Assembly: GCF_963422355.1 (NCBI RefSeq)
Contig: NC_085101.1
Coordinates: 1,810,701 to 1,874,700 of the forward strand
Direction: 5' to 3'
Origin: Corticium candelabrum
Taxonomy: Eukaryota > Porifera > Homoscleromorpha > Homosclerophorida > Plakinidae
Length of the DNA: 64,000 nucleotides
Position numbers and translations under genes: made by a program. A model generated the notes under the pieces. The model made no database searches. It was not told the origin of the DNA and saw only the letters and a program-made list of their open reading frames with translations. Below are positions 59,089-64,000 of this stretch, one piece after another (position 1 is the stretch's first letter; each line of letters starts with the position of its first letter).

Positions 59089-62000
59089 CTAGAAAGAGGA
59101 CATGACTTTACGAAGGATCCGAGTAGATCCCAGAAGCACTGTTTTCTGTAAGTGCTGCAGGTTGTGATGACCTGGAATAATGTTCAGCCACAGTGCAATA
59201 CCTGCGTGCACTGTGCCCAAAGCTCCCAAGACCACCGGAACCAGCAGTGTTAGACAATGCCACATGCGGCTTATCTCCCCTCGCAAGTCGCTGTACTTCG
59301 CCAACTTCTCAGAATGTTTCTTGCCAATGTTGCCATCAGCAGGACAGCTTATATCAATAAGAAGACAACTGTTGGTCTTCCATTTCTGAGACAGATGTCT
59401 GGACGATTGGCTTTGATCTTCCTGGCAGTGGAGATGGTGGTATCCCACATTATAGTAATGCCATCCGTCTCCACAAGCCTATCAGGATGATGACGGTACC
59501 ATCTGCTCTCCACTGGAACCCCAAAATGGCGACAAACATCCCAGTGAATGATGGAGACCACCTGATTGTGTCGATCAGTGTAGTTCAACGGTGCCAAAGC
59601 ACTACAGCCTGCCACAATGTGGTCGACTGTTTCCAGGCCTACACTACACATGCGGCAAGTAGGAATGACATCATGATGTAGAATCTTGCGCTCATAGTAC
59701 TGAGTCCGAAGAGCTTGGTCTTGAGCAACAACCACCAGTCCCTCAGTTGCAGCAGGAAGATTCGCTGCCTTTAGCCATTCGTAGGTCTCTTTCATGTCCA
59801 CAGGCGGTTGCTCAGTGAGACGGCGATACTGCCGTGCATAGGTTTCTCGCTCCAGGACTGCACACGAAGAGAACTGCAACACGTACGGTAATGTCTCGCA
59901 TCTGTTTCAGACGCTTGCTCGAAGCCACCTTCAACCGAGATGGATGCATTCCTGTGTAAGTTCTGCGACTGGTCGTCCGAAGTAAGACTCATCTGTAGCT
60001 GTGCAGTAAAGCGAAAAATAATGCGCTTGATCTAGTGTGAAGATTTTCCGGAGTCACACTCTCGTATCATCTGCATGAAAGAATCAGAACTGTCAGCAAG
60101 GAACCGTTCAGCCTCACAATACAAGATTGATATGTCGACTCAATCTGTTGTAACCCCCTACCCCCATTACTGCAAGGAGCGTACAATCGGTCAACGTCTG
60201 CAGCAGGATGGAGGACACCGTGCATAGAGAGGAGCTTTCTGGTCCGTCGATCGAGCTGCTGCAGGTCCATGCACCCCCAATGAATGACTCCAAAACCATA
60301 GGTGAGAAACGGTAGTGCAAACCCATTGATGGCTAGAATCTTGTTCCACCATACAAATCAGTCCGGAGAACCACCTTCACTCTGCGGAAGTACTCACGAC
60401 GGAGTGTCTCCCGCATCATGCTGTGCTGAATACCTTTACTCTCATCCACACCCAAGTGCTTGTAGACTTAACTCGGCTCCAGACAGTTGATGGTGTCCGT
60501 TTTTCCTACCGTCACTCCAAAGTTGTGTCCAGATAGCCTGCCGTTGACAAAGTGTGCAACAGCACATTTGTCCAAACCAAACTTCATCTGCATGTCATCA
60601 GAGAAGGTACGAACCACGTGAAACAACCCATCCAACTGATCAGAGTTTCTGCCATACAGCTTCAGATCATCCATGTAAAGTAGATGATTGATGAGCAGAC
60701 GTTTGAAAGTCTCACCATGCCCAGTAGTCATCCGGTAGCCATAACCGGTTTTGTTCAGCTCCTTGCTCTGAGGATTGGGAGCCATACAGAAGAGAAGTGG
60801 AGAAAGTGAGTCACCTTGGAAAATACCCCTCCTGATCTGCATAAGCCTTGTCTTGATCGTACTGTTCCCGCAACAAAGCACCATCGATGTCCTCCAACTC
60901 TTCATATCATGTGACAGGAACCTGCACAGGACTGCACTGATTTTATGCAACTGAAGGCATTGGAGCAACCAACTGTGTGGCAAGCTGTCATTGGCTTTCT
61001 GGTAGTCCACCCAAGCCATGCTCAAGCTCTTGTGCCTGGTCTTACAGTCTTCGGTAAGCAGCTTGCTGATCAACAGCTGATGCTTTGCTCCAAAAGATCC
61101 CTGTCGACAACTCTTCTGCTACGGAGCCATGAGGTTTCTCTGAACCATATGCCCTGCAAAACTCTGCATGATGACTGAGGTGAGGGTCCTGTAGAAGACG
61201 GACAGAAAAGTCATAGGCCGGTAATTTTTGGCCTGGTCAGCCTTGTCATTCTTACGAATCAGAGTGGTTATTGCTTGAGACAAACAGTTGGGTACAGAGT
61301 CTGCATTCTGAACAAGCAGGTTGTAGTTACGAGTCAGATCAGTGTGAAGACACGTGATACGCTTGACCCAGAAACCATAAACCTTGTCTGGACCAGGAGA
61401 CTTCCAGTTCCCCATCCTTTTGAGACACGATGTGACCTCATTGTCTGAGATAGGTAACCACTGCTGCCCATCTCTCCGGTGCGTCTCGCCATCGGTTTGA
61501 CGTCTCTGCCAGAAGGCAGACTCACTGTGATGTTCCTCAGTTTCTAGGATACCACCCCAATACTGCTCGATCTCAGACTCGTATGGTGGGGAATTGACCT
61601 AGATAGTCTGCTTACCCAGCTCTCTGTAAAACTGTCTAGCATCTCGTTGAAACAAAGTATTCTGGCGAAGTCTCTTACGATTCTTCTCCAGCCTCCTGGT
61701 CCGCTCGACCTTGGACTTAAGTTCTATTTTCAAACGATTGATGTTGACCTCACAACTCTCCAAACAGGAAATTCCCAACCGATGCCGGAGAAGTCGGAGT
61801 TCATGTAACATACGAATGCCCGATGAACCCTTTCTAACCTCTAGCAACAGTTAGATTGCACGTCGAAGTGTGAGAATCTCCATATCCAGCCTTCGTTTTC
61901 ATGTCGGTGTATGAGAATTGGTTGACTTTGTCGTGTTTAAGCCCCGCCTTTTTGACACTAGCAAAGCAGCAGAGTATACCAGTTAACTGATTTCACTCAT

Positions 62001-63201
62001 ATCTGGTTCATCCTTGAACGAATTAATGATCGTGCTAAGATCACCAATAAGTTTCAGGGTTTCACTGTTGACAAAGATTCTTGGAAGGCGTTGTCTCTCA
62101 CAGATAGGAATTTGCCTGGCTTTCTGCAACTCCTCAAGAAACTCTCGACGAAGTGCAGGGTCCACAGCAGCATCACTATCAAGCGCAAGACCATCATCCG
62201 TTTGGCAGCAGTCTGGACTGATTTGAGATGCATGAGTTTTCATCCTTTCTAGCCGAGAAACTGTACTAGGATGTGTAGTCGTCAGATCAGAGCTCACAGA
62301 GTCACAAGGGGATGGCAATTCCCGGATAGCACTGACTGAACTGAATCCAAAGTGTCATCTACGGATAGGATATCACCACTATCTTTTGCAGATGAGCAGT
62401 CCTTAGAGAGAACAGTGACTGACTGAACAAGGGAGCCATCTTGCAAGTGATTAGCAAAAAGTCATGATCCTCTTGCATCATTGACACGACAGGTTTCCCA
62501 CCACGTGCAGCAAGCGCCATCCTGACTGAAGCCATGCAAGGTGACACATTGTCAAGCAAAGGCGTGACAACTGAACTATCAGCTGATAGAGCAGAAACCA
62601 CATCCAACGCCGACATCTGCACACCAGGACAAACATCAGTCGTAATAGATAGCAAACCTGAGACCGGCTTTCCATCCTCTGCGGCCTCGCGTTTAATCTC
62701 CTCCAACTCTGATTCAGTCAGACTTCCAGAATTTAGGAGATATCGCTTCTGGTCTGCTGCTCAGAGACGTCAGTCAGAGAAGGGATTTCGCTCACACCAC
62801 AGCGGATGCATGGGTTTTCTGAAAGCTGAGAACTTGCATGACAAAAGCACGTGGTAATAACAAAACATCACTTCCCTATTCATTTGTCGCGTCCATTTCC
62901 GTCGTCTTGTTGCATTGCCGTTCCTGTCAACCGAAATACAAGATTCGCTAGGAACGGTGGGCATCAGAGTAGTCTCGTCAGCGGGATTTGAAGCCAAATT
63001 TAAATCAGACGCCGCAAGAGAGATGGTTTGACCAGTCGCCCTACGCCCAAAACTATTCCTGGTCTTCCCAACAGCTCCAGTGATTCCATAAGCCGACTTT
63101 TCGAGCCCTGTCCTGGTTTCCCGACAGGGAAAGCGCTCCTCAACTAGCTCTGAGACGGGCGATACAGCTAGACGTCCATCTTTCATCAATATCCGGGACA
63201 T
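59089..63201 (-). pseudogene. R2/R4-type non-LTR retrotransposon with restriction-like endonuclease
   Basis: In order on the minus strand: an N-terminal region from a plausible start MSRILMKDGRLAV (63201) to about 61980; a basic region (61847-61599); RT motifs GNWKSPGPDKVYGFWVKRIT and NYRPMTFLSVFYRTLTSVI; AWVDYQKANDSLPHSWLL; RRGIFQGDSLSPLLF; the active site YMDDLKLYG; a thumb/maturase-like part with GGRGLQQIE; a CCHC knuckle (CRMCSVGLETVDHIVAGC); and a PD-(D/E)XK type endonuclease (RPDICLRN, LLIDISCPADGNIGKKHSEK). It ends at a stop at 59089. The reading frame shifts several times (around 60460-60480, 61080-61120, 61560-61600, 62340-62360), so it is inactive. No AP endonuclease is present. Family knowledge: early-branching R2/NeSL/R4 elements use this layout and are often site-specific. 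Confidence 0.88.
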
Positions 63202-64000
63202 TTATACTATTATTTGAATTAGAGTTACTTCTTTTGTATTATTAATCAGAAAAGTTATACTAAAATACAATGAGATTTATATATACTATTTAAGCTAGAT
63301 TTTTGAATATTTATCATAGAGATAACTAGGATGTGTGCAGTAAAATTAATTCGACGTTGTACTGTAAATCATGCAGACAACTAGTTGTCCTACATAGTGT
63401 TCTGCAGTTTTTTCTAAATAGTTTCATTGGTGTGATCGATTTTCTATATCGTGCTGAGAAATGAAGCTACTCATAATGACCAATATCTTCAGCTAGAAAA
63501 TTAAGAAATGTACAATCATTTGTCAGTCGATCAATTATAGTATACACAACCGGAGTATTCTGGACAAGGTTATGATTTCAAATTAAACGAAAGTCGCCTG
63601 TCGTTTTGGTACATACAATGCATGTACAAGGTATACGTCCTGCTGCATGTAAGCTGAGAGTAATTCCAATGAAAATCAGGTGTGAAGCTGACGGAATTCG
63701 AAGTTGTATTACTAGCTTTGCTGATGGGTTAGAAATATTTCGTAATGTTTCGTAGATTTACGTATTTCAATCAGAGAACTATGCATATCGACCTAGAATA
63801 CAATGACGGCAAAGATCTTACTACGCTTGTGTCTTTAGCTGCTCAGTCATTAATTTTCCATTGCTGGTTGGGATTGTTGTGTTATTTGTGACAAGTAACC
63901 CGGATGTTTTAATATTTACGTGACCATTAATCTTAGAGCCATTTTAATTAAGTGTAAGCTTCTAGAGAAGAAAATTCTGGACAATACTACAAATGTTAAA
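63202..64000. other. AT-rich end of window, no gene seen
   Basis: This segment, 5' of the retrotransposon, is AT-rich and has no supported ORF, RNA or repeat. It may contain the 5' UTR of the element near 63202-63300. Confidence 0.4.

Noticed and set aside
59180-59681. Plus-strand ORFs across the retrotransposon
   Set aside because: They are antisense to the endonuclease domain of the R2-like element.

Overview
The window is nuclear DNA from an intron-rich metazoan. Genes have many short exons with GT-AG introns, (CA)n and (GACA)n microsatellites are common, there is a short interstitial TTAGGG-like tract, and the proteins are animal types (kinesin-1, Aladin, Rab18, eL27). The density of small DNA transposons, an R2-type non-LTR element and a Polinton-like polymerase remnant fits a marine invertebrate, possibly a sponge. 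No species call can be made from the sequence alone.

Layout. 1-2.2 kb: degraded Polinton-type DNA polymerase and ankyrin-repeat remnants. 2.9-17.9 kb (minus): a complete 26-exon kinesin-1 heavy chain (KIF5) gene that I could splice in frame to about 1037 aa. 18.5-25.9 kb (plus, divergent from KIF5): a 12-exon type II membrane prolyl-4-hydroxylase-like dioxygenase with C-terminal TPR repeats, about 607 aa. 27.4-35.0 kb: a string of TIR and foldback elements lying around and inside the 3' half of a Rab18 gene (minus, 36.0 to about 31.4 kb). 36.1-36.7 kb (plus): ribosomal protein eL27, sharing a 128-bp divergent promoter with Rab18. 37.9-43.4 kb (minus): a complete 16-exon AAAS (Aladin) nucleoporin gene of about 517 aa.

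45.3-54.1 kb is a rearranged block. It holds an intronless protein kinase with five N-terminal GYTRSDGT repeats, a decayed second copy of its N-terminus, an inverted 5'/3'-truncated copy of AAAS, the 3' half of a Ty3/gypsy pol gene joined directly to that copy, and an inverted third copy of the kinase promoter plus N-terminus. 56.7-58.7 kb (minus): exons of an unrecognised gene and the catalytic-cysteine part of a Ulp1-like protease. 59.1-63.2 kb (minus): a frameshifted R2/R4-type non-LTR retrotransposon with a C-terminal restriction-like endonuclease.

The housekeeping genes serve vesicle and microtubule transport (KIF5, Rab18), translation (eL27) and the nuclear pore (Aladin). They do not form a pathway. 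The most unusual items are the TM-P4H-TPR protein, the GYTRSDGT-repeat kinase family with its inverted duplications, and the unusual 3' end of Rab18. Exon coordinates were derived by hand from splice consensus, reading phase and recalled family sequences, not by alignment software.
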